A DNA stretch of 36,404 bases from CAZAFN01 sp964484795 (lineage in GTDB: Bacteria; Pseudomonadota; Alphaproteobacteria; Methylaequorales; Methylaequoraceae): NCBI GenBank assembly GCA_964484795.1, contig CAZAFN010000015.1, positions 1-36,404 on the forward strand, read 5' to 3'. The number at the start of each line of letters is the position of its first letter. Within the stretch, counting starts at the first letter, position 1. Positions 1 to 7,818 of the stretch are shown here, piece after piece. The notes below the pieces were generated by a model that had not been told where the DNA came from, did no database searches, and saw only the letters and a program-made list of their open reading frames with translations. Both the position numbers and the translations under genes were made by a program.

Positions 1-644
1 TGAAAATATTTATCAAAATTAGATACCATCAAAAGCTGTTTGAAAATCTGGGGAGCTTGCGGCAATGCATAAAACTTCCCCTTGTGCAATCTACTTGGAA
101 CTAAGAAATCTCTTGCACCTTCTGGAGATGATGAAGTCAAAATTGGTGTTTGTATCTCAAGAAAATCTCTTTCTAACATTTTCATTCTTATACTATTTAT
201 AATTTTAGATCTAAAAATAATATTTTCGTGATTCTTTTTTCTTCTAAGATCTAAATACCTATATTTTAATCTTAAATCTTCTGGAGAATCATCATCCATA
301 GCAATCTGAAATGGAATCTGTTCTGAATCGTTTAAAAACTCAACATCATCCAATACAACTTCAATCTCACCTGTAGATAAATTTTTATTAATCGTTTCAT
401 CAGATCGCTTAACAACTTTTCCAGATATCTTTATCACACTTTCAAGCTTTAAGGACTCTATCCTTTTAAAGTCCTTGTTATCCATACTGACAACACATTG
501 AGTTATTCCATAGTGATCTCTCAAATCAACAAAGAGCAATCCTCCATGGTCTCTTTTTTTGTTGACCCAACCTGATAGTATAACATTTTTATCAATATCA
601 TTTAATGATAATTCTCCGCAGGTATGTGATCTGTAATAGTTCAT
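1..644 (-). CDS. aspS: Aspartyl-tRNA synthetase, N-terminal part (cut by window edge)
   Basis: Class II synthetase that charges tRNA-Asp (or tRNA-Asp/Asn in the non-discriminating form) with aspartate. About 214 N-terminal residues are present; the rest lies beyond base 1. The protein begins MNYYRSHTCGEL and shows the anticodon-binding OB fold (RDHGGLLFVDLRD around residue 30), then YRYLDLRR and SPEGARDFLVPSR, the conserved entry into the catalytic core, followed by YALPQAPQIFKQ. The ATG at 644 is the only sensible start, because the next upstream ATG runs directly into a stop. It is divergent from rnd with a gap of about 41 bases, so both promoters must fit there or overlap coding sequence. 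Identification is from seen motifs. Whether it is discriminating cannot be judged from this half. Confidence 0.96.
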   Translation of the reverse strand, partial: MNYYRSHTCGELSLNDIDKNVILSGWVNKKRDHGGLLFVDLRDHYGITQCVVSMDNKDFKRIESLKLESVIKISGKVVKRSDETINKNLSTGEIEVVLDDVEFLNDSEQIPFQIAMDDDSPEDLRLKYRYLDLRRKKNHENIIFRSKIINSIRMKMLERDFLEIQTPILTSSSPEGARDFLVPSRLHKGKFYALPQAPQIFKQLLMVSNFDKYF

Positions 645-685
645 AACATTTGTAGATCAGGAAATTTAATGGTAATTATTTATTC

Positions 686-1759
686 GTGTTACTTTACAAC
701 AATGGACAATTAAATCAATTCTACCAAAAATGTCAAAAAGATAAAATAATTGCTATTGATACGGAGTTTCATAGAGTCGACACATATTACCCAAAACTTT
801 GCTTACTACAATTAGCTAATACAAGTGAAACTATAATTTTAGATCCAGTAGAGAAATCACTAAACAAAAATTTTATTAAAAAAATTTTATATAATACCAA
901 AATTAAAAAAATCTTACATGCAGGAAGACAGGATGTAGAAATTTTTTTTAATATGTTTGGAAAAGTTCCCAGACCAATCATTGACACACAGATATGCATT
1001 ATGCCTTTGGGTTATTCAAATTCTGCAAGTTATGCAACTATATGCCTAGATTTATTAAATGTAAAGATAAACAAATCAAACCAATTCATAGATTGGCGAG
1101 TCAGACCATTATCAAAAGACAAAATAAATTATGCGATTAGTGATGCTAAATATTTAATACCTCTATACAAAATAATTACGTCAAAACTAAATGCACTCAA
1201 TAGAAAATTGTGGATAAAGGAAATGCATCAAAGATTATTATCTGAAAATATTTTTTTAAATAAAAAAAAATTAGCTTGGAAAAAAATAGATTTTAATCCT
1301 AAAAATAATTACGAATTGAAATTATTAAAAAAAGTTTGTGAAACTAGAGAGAATTTCGCGATGAAAGAAAATGTTCCAGTCAAACGAATTTTAAGCAATA
1401 GTGAAATAAAAAAAATCTGCAATAGCAATTCAAGATTAAGTGCTAAAAACACTATTATAAAAAGAATTTCAAACAAATTGTTTAAAAAAGAAATAGTCCA
1501 AATATTGAGAAACAAGCCCAAAGATGGTGATCTCATTAATTATAAATTAAAAAACAAAATAGATTTTAAAAAAAGAGAAATATTAAAGAAGTTAAAAAAT
1601 ATTATATTAAAAAAGTCACAAGCACTTAATTTTCATCCAAATTTGATTGCTTCAAATGACGACTTAAGAGAAATGGTTTTAGGAAAAAAAAATATTTTTA
1701 ATGGATGGAAATATGAGATTTTTAAAAAGGAATACGCAGAATTAAAAAAAATTTTATGA
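686..1759 (+). CDS. rnd: Ribonuclease D
   Basis: 3'-5' exoribonuclease of the DEDDy family, expected to trim the 3' ends of tRNA and other small RNAs in the cytoplasm. The 357 residues contain exonuclease motif I (IDTEF, D25 and E27), motif II (HAGRQDVEIF, D83) and motif III (YAISDAKYL near residue 150). An HRDC-like helical region follows (about residues 205-280, with ETRENFAMKENVPVKRIL). The length is usual for the bacterial enzyme. The start is GTG at 686; an ATG at 669 is in another frame and soon terminates. The 3' end overlaps the convergent hdaA by 6 bases, so no terminator separates them. Lysine and asparagine are over-represented, as in the whole window. Confidence 0.94.
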   Translation: MLLYNNGQLNQFYQKCQKDKIIAIDTEFHRVDTYYPKLCLLQLANTSETIILDPVEKSLNKNFIKKILYNTKIKKILHAGRQDVEIFFNMFGKVPRPIIDTQICIMPLGYSNSASYATICLDLLNVKINKSNQFIDWRVRPLSKDKINYAISDAKYLIPLYKIITSKLNALNRKLWIKEMHQRLLSENIFLNKKKLAWKKIDFNPKNNYELKLLKKVCETRENFAMKENVPVKRILSNSEIKKICNSNSRLSAKNTIIKRISNKLFKKEIVQILRNKPKDGDLINYKLKNKIDFKKREILKKLKNIILKKSQALNFHPNLIASNDDLREMVLGKKNIFNGWKYEIFKKEYAELKKIL

Positions 1760-2437
1760 ATCGTTGATTAAATTTTTTAAAAAACTAAAGGTGATCTTTG
1801 AATGTTTTTGCAATGATTTGGTATCAACTAATTCAGCAATATTTAATGCTGATTCGTATGATCTTTCTATTCTGAGTGAAATATAATCCAGATTTTTTTC
1901 ATCTATAAAGATAGATCTATCTTTTAAATATTTTTCAATTATTTTGCAAATCAGTTTGTCATCCGGCTCGTCAACTTTAATAACTAGTGAAGCTGAAAGT
2001 CTAGAAATAAGATCATTGATTTTTGTTAAAATAAATTTTGGAGGTTTTTTAGCAGTCATCAACAAAAAAGAATTTCCAGTTGATTGAAGAATATTTATAA
2101 AATTTAAAATTTTTTCACTATATTGAATTTTTTTATTTTCTATTAATGAGTCTATATCATCAATTATCCAATTTTGTTCATTAATTTTTTCAAAACTCAC
2201 GTAGCCAGACATCAAATCCAAAAAACTTTTGCCTTCTATAAATTTTGCATTAGATTTTTTCTGCCAAATTTTTGCAATTGATGTCTTCCCACATTTATGC
2301 GGACCATAAACATAAGCAAATTGTCCATTCCAATTTGGCCAATTCTCAATTAAATCAAAAGCCATAGCATTTTTTGAACTTACAAAAAAATCTTTACTTT
2401 CAAATCTAAAGTTAAATTTAAGAATTTCTTGTTTCAT
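1754..2437 (-). CDS. hdaA: DnaA-related regulatory protein HdaA (Hda-type AAA+ protein)
   Basis: DnaA-like ATPase that lacks the DnaA DNA-binding domain. In Caulobacter and relatives the family works with the beta clamp to inactivate DnaA-ATP after initiation. The 227 residues carry a Walker A-like loop (YGPHKCGKTSIA, about residues 44-55), a Walker B (WIIDDIDSL) and a sensor-like LLMTAKKPP segment, ending in a small alpha-helical lid. The length matches Hda and HdaA (about 220-250). It begins 3 bases after the DUF2066 gene ends, so the two form one transcript; this pairing is common in Alphaproteobacteria. The N terminus KQEILKFNFR may contact the clamp, but I cannot confirm a clamp-binding motif. 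Confidence 0.88.
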   Translation of the reverse strand: MKQEILKFNFRFESKDFFVSSKNAMAFDLIENWPNWNGQFAYVYGPHKCGKTSIAKIWQKKSNAKFIEGKSFLDLMSGYVSFEKINEQNWIIDDIDSLIENKKIQYSEKILNFINILQSTGNSFLLMTAKKPPKFILTKINDLISRLSASLVIKVDEPDDKLICKIIEKYLKDRSIFIDEKNLDYISLRIERSYESALNIAELVDTKSLQKHSKITFSFLKNLINDS

Positions 2438-2440
2438 AAA

Positions 2441-3538
2441 TTAATAAGAATCAACTAAATAGTGATCGTCATCTTCAGAAATTTTAACTAATCGCAAATT
2501 ATTAGTTTCCAACGCCAAATTTATTTGATCAACAGAATATTTCGTAAATATCTTATATATAAGATTATTTGATGTTAATTCATGTACAAAAATATCATCT
2601 GTATCTAAAATACTTCGAATTTTATTTTCAATGAAAATACTTCTTCTAAGATCATCAGAATTTAAAACCAAAAAAAATGTGTTAATGATATCTGCTGCAG
2701 ACTCTAAACTCTCTATTTTCTTTTTCCACCAATCTTGTAATTCATTCATAGATATTTTGGCAATTAGCTCTATCTGAGAAACACTAGACTTTTTAGGAAA
2801 GGCATCATTTTTTATTAAGTTGATTTTTGAAATAACATCATCAGTAAAAACCTTTAAATTCACCATTGTCTCAAATTCGTTAAGATTATAGTTATAGCTC
2901 TCCTCAAAATATATTACTATTGCCTTTTTTTTACCGTAATCATCTAAAAACTTCTTAATAGCTTCTATGTCTTCATCAATTATTTGATTAGCAGAAATTT
3001 TAAGTTTATTTATGTGATTCTTCTCAGGAAAAAATAGTTTTAACAAACCTACATTATCATATTCATTTTTTAGATGATCGTACCAATAGTTATCATCTTC
3101 CCAGAGATAGAATGTATTAAATTTTTTAAAAATTGGAAAGACCAAGTAACTTTCAGAAATAAAAAAATTTTTTTTAATATCATTTTTAGAAAATAAATCT
3201 CTTATCTTTTCTGAATTAAAGTTTACTGACATATCTGAAAAATAATTAATTTCAGTTATTTTTTCCTCTTGAATTTTATAATCCTTAACAAGATCCTCCA
3301 CACTCATTTCAGAAATTTTATTTAATTTTCTTAAATCGTTTGGCTCTAAAATTCTTTTAGTTAATAAATTAAAAGCATTCTGAAAAGAAATATTTCTGGC
3401 TTTTTTTCTTAGCTCAAGAACATTTCGGTCATTTTCAAGATATATTTGATTGTTCTCAATTAAAAAAATTGACTCATCTGCTAAACTTGTTCCAAAGTTA
3501 ACAAAAACAAAAACAAAAAAACTAAGTAACTTTATCAA
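2441..3538 (-). CDS. DUF2066 domain protein, exported, unknown function
   Basis: Envelope protein of the DUF2066 family, whose members lie just upstream of hdaA in many Alphaproteobacteria. The 365 residues start with a Sec-type signal peptide (LLSFFVFVFVNFGTSLA, cleavage likely near residue 20). Family-like segments follow: RKKARNISFQNAFNLLTKRI, the NYFSDMSVNFNSEKIRDLF stretch, and FYLWEDDNYW. The start is TTG at 3538, since the upstream in-frame codons give only ATT and AAT before a stop; no Shine-Dalgarno sequence is visible. It is co-transcribed with hdaA (3-base gap) and divergent from purM across about 93 bases. The biochemical role is not known to me. Family assignment is by remembered sequence pattern and context, not by search. 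Confidence 0.78.
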   Translation of the reverse strand: MIKLLSFFVFVFVNFGTSLADESIFLIENNQIYLENDRNVLELRKKARNISFQNAFNLLTKRILEPNDLRKLNKISEMSVEDLVKDYKIQEEKITEINYFSDMSVNFNSEKIRDLFSKNDIKKNFFISESYLVFPIFKKFNTFYLWEDDNYWYDHLKNEYDNVGLLKLFFPEKNHINKLKISANQIIDEDIEAIKKFLDDYGKKKAIVIYFEESYNYNLNEFETMVNLKVFTDDVISKINLIKNDAFPKKSSVSQIELIAKISMNELQDWWKKKIESLESAADIINTFFLVLNSDDLRRSIFIENKIRSILDTDDIFVHELTSNNLIYKIFTKYSVDQINLALETNNLRLVKISEDDDHYLVDSY

Positions 3539-3620
3539 AATATTTTATTTAATTTTTTTTAGGTTATATTTAGATTTTTAATACAATACTTTTTTTTTAT
3601 ATATAGTTAAAGTAAAAACT

Positions 3621-3625
3621 AGGAG
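3621..3625 (+). promoter_or_regulatory. Shine-Dalgarno sequence of purM
   Basis: AGGAG lies 6 bases upstream of ATC at 3632. It is one of the clearer ribosome binding sites in the window and is the main argument for placing the purM start at that non-standard codon. A TTG at 3627 is in a different frame, reaches a stop after eleven codons, and is too close to the site. Confidence 0.7.
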
Positions 3626-3631
3626 TTTGAA

Positions 3632-4693
3632 ATCAATACAACTTACAAATCATCAGGTGTAGATGTTGAAAAAACATCCAATTTAGTTAAAAAATTAGAA
3701 AGAATTACCAAAAAAAAATTCAGAAATGAAATAATCCAAAATCCAGGAGGATTCTGTTCTCTTTTTGATATAAAAAAACTTAATTATAAAGATCCTATTT
3801 TACTAAGTAGTACCGACGGAGTAGGAACAAAACTAAAGGTTGCTATTAAATATAAAAAAATTGAAAACCTAGGCTTTGATTTGGTGGCAATGTGCGTAAA
3901 TGATATCCTTGCAAATGGTGGAGAACCTCTATTTTTTTTAGACTATTTAGCTTCGTCTAAAATTAAAGAAAATCAGTTCTTAAAACTTGTATTAAGTATA
4001 AATTTAGCCTGTGCTAAGGCAGGCTGTTCTTTGGTAGGTGGAGAAACGGCTGAAATGCCAGGAATGTACAATAACAATGAATTTGACCTAGCAGGCTTTG
4101 CTGTAGGAGCAGTTGAAAGAAAAAATCTTTTAAAAAAAAAAAATGTCAAACATAACTCTCTAATTATTGGCATAGAATCCAGTGGTTTTCATTCTAATGG
4201 ATTTTCACTAATAAGAAAAATATTGGAAAATCAAAAAATTTCACTGAACAAACGAGTCCCATACAAATCTAAATACAAAAAGTTGGGTGATGATTTACTT
4301 ATTCCAACAAGAATATATGTAAAAGAAATTTTACCGCTTATAAAAAAGAAATTGTTAAATTCTGTTTCCCATATTACCGGTGGTGGAATATACGAAAATC
4401 TGTCAAGAATCATTCCTGATAATCATCAGGCAGTTATTGATTTTAAAAAATTTGATATTCCTGAAAGATTTTTATGGTTACAAAAAGTTGGCCATCTAGA
4501 AGTAATTGAAATGCTTAAAACTTTTAATTGTGGCATTGGACTAATTATGATTATTGACTTTAAAAACGAAAGAAAGGTTTGCAATCACCTAAAAAATAAA
4601 AAAATCAAATTTCACCTAATGGGTAAGGTCAAAAAAAAAGAATGCAAAAGCAAGGTTTTAATTGAAAAGTTTGGAAGATGGCATTTAATTTAG
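3632..4693 (+). CDS. purM: Phosphoribosylformylglycinamidine cyclo-ligase (AIR synthetase)
   Basis: Fifth step of de novo purine synthesis: ATP-dependent cyclisation of FGAM to AIR. The reading frame is intact and gives 353 residues, the family length. Visible motifs are STDGVGTKLKVA (about residue 60), GGETAEMPGMY, SSGFHSNGFS and HITGGGIYENL. The N terminus reads NTTYKSSGVDVE, matching the usual TYKDAGVD start of PurM, yet this frame has no ATG, GTG or TTG between the stop at 3620-3622 and the TTG at 3881, which would remove about 83 residues. The only placement that suits both homology and the AGGAG at 3621-3625 (6-base spacing) is ATC at 3632. I therefore annotate an ATC start, or an ATG changed by mutation or error. 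Its end overlaps purN by 16 bases. Confidence 0.93.
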   Translation: MNTTYKSSGVDVEKTSNLVKKLERITKKKFRNEIIQNPGGFCSLFDIKKLNYKDPILLSSTDGVGTKLKVAIKYKKIENLGFDLVAMCVNDILANGGEPLFFLDYLASSKIKENQFLKLVLSINLACAKAGCSLVGGETAEMPGMYNNNEFDLAGFAVGAVERKNLLKKKNVKHNSLIIGIESSGFHSNGFSLIRKILENQKISLNKRVPYKSKYKKLGDDLLIPTRIYVKEILPLIKKKLLNSVSHITGGGIYENLSRIIPDNHQAVIDFKKFDIPERFLWLQKVGHLEVIEMLKTFNCGIGLIMIIDFKNERKVCNHLKNKKIKFHLMGKVKKKECKSKVLIEKFGRWHLI

Positions 4694-5268
4694 GAATAAT
4701 AATTTCTGGCAGAGGATCAAATATGCTTAATATTATTAATGCCTGTCAAAATAGAAAATTATTGTCAAGAGTTAGCATAGTCATTTCTAACGTGCCTGAT
4801 GCCGAAGGATTAAAAATAGCACAAAAAAAAAATATTAAAACGTTAATCATTGATGACAAAAAACAAAAAACAAACTCTGATTTTGAAGGGATCTTATCTA
4901 AATCGTTAATCAAAGAAAATGTCAATCTTGTCTGTTTGGCAGGCTTTATGAAAATTCTCAGCAAAGGTTTTATCAAAAAGTGGGGAAAAAAGATAATTAA
5001 CATTCATCCTTCTTTATTACCATCATTTAAAGGCATAAATGCCGTAGAACAAGCATTAAAATACAAAGTAAAATATACTGGTTGTACTCTGCATTATGTT
5101 AATGAAAGGATTGATTCAGGTGAAATTATAGATCAAAAAACCGTTAAAATACTTAAAAATGAAACTCTGGAATCATTAAAAAAAAAAATATTGATAGAAG
5201 AACATAAATTATATATAAATGTTTTAAGGTACTTAGAAAGAAAGTTTTTTTATGGCAAAAGAAAATAG
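4678..5268 (+). CDS. purN: Phosphoribosylglycinamide formyltransferase
   Basis: Third step of purine synthesis: transfer of a formyl group from 10-formyl-THF to GAR. The 196 residues show the N-terminal phosphate-binding segment IIISGRGSNM, the active-site block INIHPSLLPSFKG (catalytic Asn and His near residues 105-110) and the later HYVNERIDSGEII with the conserved Asp. The length fits the family (about 190-215). The ATG lies inside the last codons of purM, so translation is coupled. A 41-residue membrane peptide gene starts inside the 3' end of purN (17-base overlap). Identification is firm from motifs and from the purM-purN pairing. Confidence 0.96.
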   Translation: MAFNLGIIISGRGSNMLNIINACQNRKLLSRVSIVISNVPDAEGLKIAQKKNIKTLIIDDKKQKTNSDFEGILSKSLIKENVNLVCLAGFMKILSKGFIKKWGKKIINIHPSLLPSFKGINAVEQALKYKVKYTGCTLHYVNERIDSGEIIDQKTVKILKNETLESLKKKILIEEHKLYINVLRYLERKFFYGKRK

Positions 5269-5377
5269 TAAAGAACACGAAGTTTTTTTTGAAAAATTTT
5301 TAAAATTTACGGTCTCATTTAGTGTTGGACTGGTTATCTTGCTTTTTATTCTCTGGTACTTTCTTATTAGAATTTAG
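5252..5377 (+). CDS. Small single-pass membrane protein, 41 residues
   Basis: Short open frame that starts with ATG inside the 3' end of purN and stops 3 bases before the end of the convergent ndk. It reads MAKENSKEHEVFF, then a charged amphipathic linker, then one hydrophobic helix (VGLVILLFILWYFLI) ending RI. A charged N terminus of this kind followed by one helix resembles the small aa3-type cytochrome oxidase subunit IV proteins of Alphaproteobacteria, but the match is loose and I do not claim it. The frame fills the whole space between purN and ndk exactly, which supports a real gene. Function unknown. Confidence 0.6.
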   Translation: MAKENSKEHEVFFEKFLKFTVSFSVGLVILLFILWYFLIRI

Positions 5378-5380
5378 ATT

Positions 5381-5800
5381 TCACTCTGTAAAAATTTCTC
5401 TTTTTGAAAAAAAGAAATCAATTTCTTTTTTTGCGTTCTCCTTACTGTCTGAACCGTGAACTGAATTTTCTTCAACTGACAAACCAAATTTTTTTCGAAT
5501 TGTATTTCCTTCGGCATTCGCTGGGTTTGTGGTACCCATCAAATTTCTATACTTAGAAACAACATTTTTACCCATTAGAACCTGAACTACTATTGGTCCA
5601 GAAATCATATAATTACAAAGATCATTAAAAAAAGCTCTATCCTTATGCACTCCATAAAACTGTTTGGCATCTTTAATAGAAAGAAATAACATTTTTTGGG
5701 CTACAATCTTGATCTTATTTTTTTCTATTATTGAATTTATTTCACCTATTAGATTCCTTTTAACGGCATCTGGTTTTATGATTGAAAGTGACAAATCCAT
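5381..5800 (-). CDS. ndk: Nucleoside diphosphate kinase
   Basis: Transfers the gamma phosphate from ATP to other nucleoside diphosphates, balancing NTP and dNTP pools. The 139 residues have the family start LSIIKPDAVKRN, the nucleotide-binding stretch LMGTTNPANAEGNTIR, and the catalytic histidine in NSVHGSDS (about residue 116). The length is typical. A strong AAGGAG lies 7 bases upstream of the ATG at 5800. It is last in the pepA-holC-ndk transcript, 16 bases after holC, and converges with the purN-side membrane peptide with only 3 bases between. Confidence 0.97.
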   Translation of the reverse strand: MDLSLSIIKPDAVKRNLIGEINSIIEKNKIKIVAQKMLFLSIKDAKQFYGVHKDRAFFNDLCNYMISGPIVVQVLMGKNVVSKYRNLMGTTNPANAEGNTIRKKFGLSVEENSVHGSDSKENAKKEIDFFFSKREIFTE

Positions 5801-5816
5801 ATCATTTCTCCTTATT

Positions 5817-6284
5817 TTAATTTAAAGTTTTCCACTTTAATCTCTCATACTCATTATAACAAGTTACTTTAAAATCTTTATTTTCCAGTTCATCTTTTAT
5901 TTTTATTAAGTCGTAATTTGAACTTTCATAAGAAAATATTAAAAATTTTTTAAAAAATTTAAACTGCTTGATTTTTACATTAGGTGACACTACTAGAAAA
6001 TCAAAGTCCAAAAAATTATTTATGTTTTTAAAGTCACCTTCAAAGAGAATGATATTGTCCTTATCCGTTATTTTGTCCGTAGAAATTTTGTGTGGTAAAA
6101 AACTGTTTTTCTCTTTTGTCCACAAAAATCTGTCTAAAGTGTTGACTTCATCGTTATCTTTAAGATTAATTAAAGTTTTCTCGGAATTCTTAAGCAGTCC
6201 ATTACAAAGGTTAAGCATCACATAATTAAAATCTGTTTTAATATTGTAGAAATTTAAATCAACCTTATTATTACTCTCATTCAT
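5817..6284 (-). CDS. holC: DNA polymerase III chi subunit
   Basis: Clamp-loader accessory subunit that links the replisome to SSB. It is a weakly conserved family and is recognised here by the NFYNIKTDFNYVMLNLC opening, the LDRFLWTKEKNSFLPH segment, the DFLVVSPN stretch and a C terminus with YNEYERLKWKTLN, plus its place between pepA and ndk, where Alphaproteobacteria usually keep it. I choose ATG at 6284 (155 residues) over a TTG five codons upstream; this start overlaps the pepA stop in an ATGAATGA arrangement, giving translational coupling. No clear Shine-Dalgarno sequence is visible. Confidence 0.82.
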   Translation of the reverse strand: MNESNNKVDLNFYNIKTDFNYVMLNLCNGLLKNSEKTLINLKDNDEVNTLDRFLWTKEKNSFLPHKISTDKITDKDNIILFEGDFKNINNFLDFDFLVVSPNVKIKQFKFFKKFLIFSYESSNYDLIKIKDELENKDFKVTCYNEYERLKWKTLN

Positions 6285-7749
6285 AATTACTTCTAACAAA
6301 TTGATCTAACAATCTTACACCAAAACCTGTTCCACCTGGTCTTGAAAAGTCAGTGCCTTTTTTAGACCAAGTTACACCAGCAATATCTAGATGAGCCCAA
6401 TCTACACTTCCTACAAATCTTTTTAAAAATTGAGCAGCAGTTATGCTACCCGCTCCTCTAGTGCCAGTTATATTTTTCATATCGGCGATTGGACAATCCA
6501 AAAGTTTGTCAAACTTTTCATCCATTGGTAATCTCCAGATAGGTTCACCAGTTTTCTTAGAGGCTTCTAACAATTTGTTGGCTAATGAGTCACTATTAGA
6601 AAACAAACCTGCATATCTCTCACCCAATGCAACTATTATGGCACCTGTTAAAGTTGCAAGATCAACCATCAATTTAGGTTTGAACTTTTCTTTAACATAC
6701 CACAAAACATCTGCAAGCACTAACCTACCTTCTGCATCCGTATTCAAAACTTCAATTGTTTGACCAGAAAGAGATTTAACTATATCTCCAGGTCTTTGTG
6801 CATTTCCATCAGGCATATTTTCAACTAAACCAACTATACCTATTGCACTTGCTTTAGATTTTCTCAAAGCCAAAGTATAAATAAGGCCAGCAACAACACC
6901 TGCCCCACCCATATCCCATTTCATATCTTCCATCCCACCTGACGGTTTGATGGAAATTCCACCTGTATCAAAAGTCACACCCTTCCCTACAAATGCTAGT
7001 GGGTTAGAAAATTTATCATTCTTGCTACCACCTGACCATTTCATAATCATAACTCTAGGTGGTTTAACTGAACCTTGTGCAACACCCATCAAAGCATTCA
7101 TACCAAGTTTTTTGATTTTCTTTTCATCAAATACTTCAATCTTAACTCCTACTTTCTTCATAACGTTGCAAATCTCAACAAACTTCTCTGGATAAAGAAT
7201 ATTTGCCGGTTCAGAAACCAAATCTCTTGTTAAAAAAATACCTTTCAGGTTATTAATTGATGTAATCTGATTTTTTTGTGATTTGTGAATTTTGTCTAAT
7301 TTATTAATAATCTGTAAAGATTCTACAGAGAAATCTTTTTTGCTAATTGTCTTATACTTCTCAAATTTATAATTTTTAAGAGCAATGCCCCTTATAATTG
7401 CCGGAAAATAGGAATGAAATGAAGTTTTTAGTTCTTCAATGAGAAGAGAAAATTTTTTAATTCTTTTTTTCTCAAGATAATTTAGCAGTCTTCCACCTAA
7501 GCCCTCAAATTTATAATCATCAGCAAAATTTTTAATTTTTATTAGTGTTAATGATTTTATCCTTTTTGAGGACTTAAAATGAAATGTTTCAAATACCTCA
7601 ACTCTATCTTTATTTTTTTTTAAAAAATCTCTTAAAATTTCTTTAGCATCGAGATCTAAATCATTAGATTTCAATATTGTGTCTCCTTTGATAGAAACAA
7701 CTACTAGATGATCATTATCATTAATCTTTTTTGACAGTGTTATTTTCAT
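6277..7749 (-). CDS. pepA: Leucyl aminopeptidase (family M17)
   Basis: Hexameric two-metal cytosolic aminopeptidase that removes N-terminal residues. The 490 residues have a divergent N-terminal domain (1-165) and a conserved catalytic domain. Seen motifs are the metal-binding VGKGVTFDTGGISIK, EDMKWDMGGAGVV, the signature NTDAEGRLVLAD, and GSITAAQFLKRFVG. All expected metal ligands (Lys, Asp, Asp, Glu in these blocks) appear present. It is first in the pepA-holC-ndk unit and divergent from lptF; the 69-base gap must hold promoters for both directions. Some M17 proteins in other bacteria also bind DNA, but nothing here shows that. Confidence 0.96.
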   Translation of the reverse strand: MKITLSKKINDNDHLVVVSIKGDTILKSNDLDLDAKEILRDFLKKNKDRVEVFETFHFKSSKRIKSLTLIKIKNFADDYKFEGLGGRLLNYLEKKRIKKFSLLIEELKTSFHSYFPAIIRGIALKNYKFEKYKTISKKDFSVESLQIINKLDKIHKSQKNQITSINNLKGIFLTRDLVSEPANILYPEKFVEICNVMKKVGVKIEVFDEKKIKKLGMNALMGVAQGSVKPPRVMIMKWSGGSKNDKFSNPLAFVGKGVTFDTGGISIKPSGGMEDMKWDMGGAGVVAGLIYTLALRKSKASAIGIVGLVENMPDGNAQRPGDIVKSLSGQTIEVLNTDAEGRLVLADVLWYVKEKFKPKLMVDLATLTGAIIVALGERYAGLFSNSDSLANKLLEASKKTGEPIWRLPMDEKFDKLLDCPIADMKNITGTRGAGSITAAQFLKRFVGSVDWAHLDIAGVTWSKKGTDFSRPGGTGFGVRLLDQFVRSNYE

Positions 7750-7818
7750 TTTCGTGTATTAATTTCCTATAAAATTTGTAATAAATAATAATGTATATTG
7801 TTTTTTTTAAAATATTCA

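Noticed and set aside
669..671. ATG at 669 as the rnd start
   Set aside because: It is in a different frame and meets a stop after fourteen codons; GTG 686 fits the protein family.
3627..3629. TTG at 3627 as the purM start
   Set aside because: It is in another frame and reaches TAG after eleven codons; joining it to PurM would need a two-base change, more than the single change implied at ATC.
3539..3631. Sigma-70 promoter for purM (TACAAT at 3582-3587)
   Set aside because: The -35 region at proper spacing is poor and such hexamers are frequent in AT-rich gaps; there is not enough to list it.
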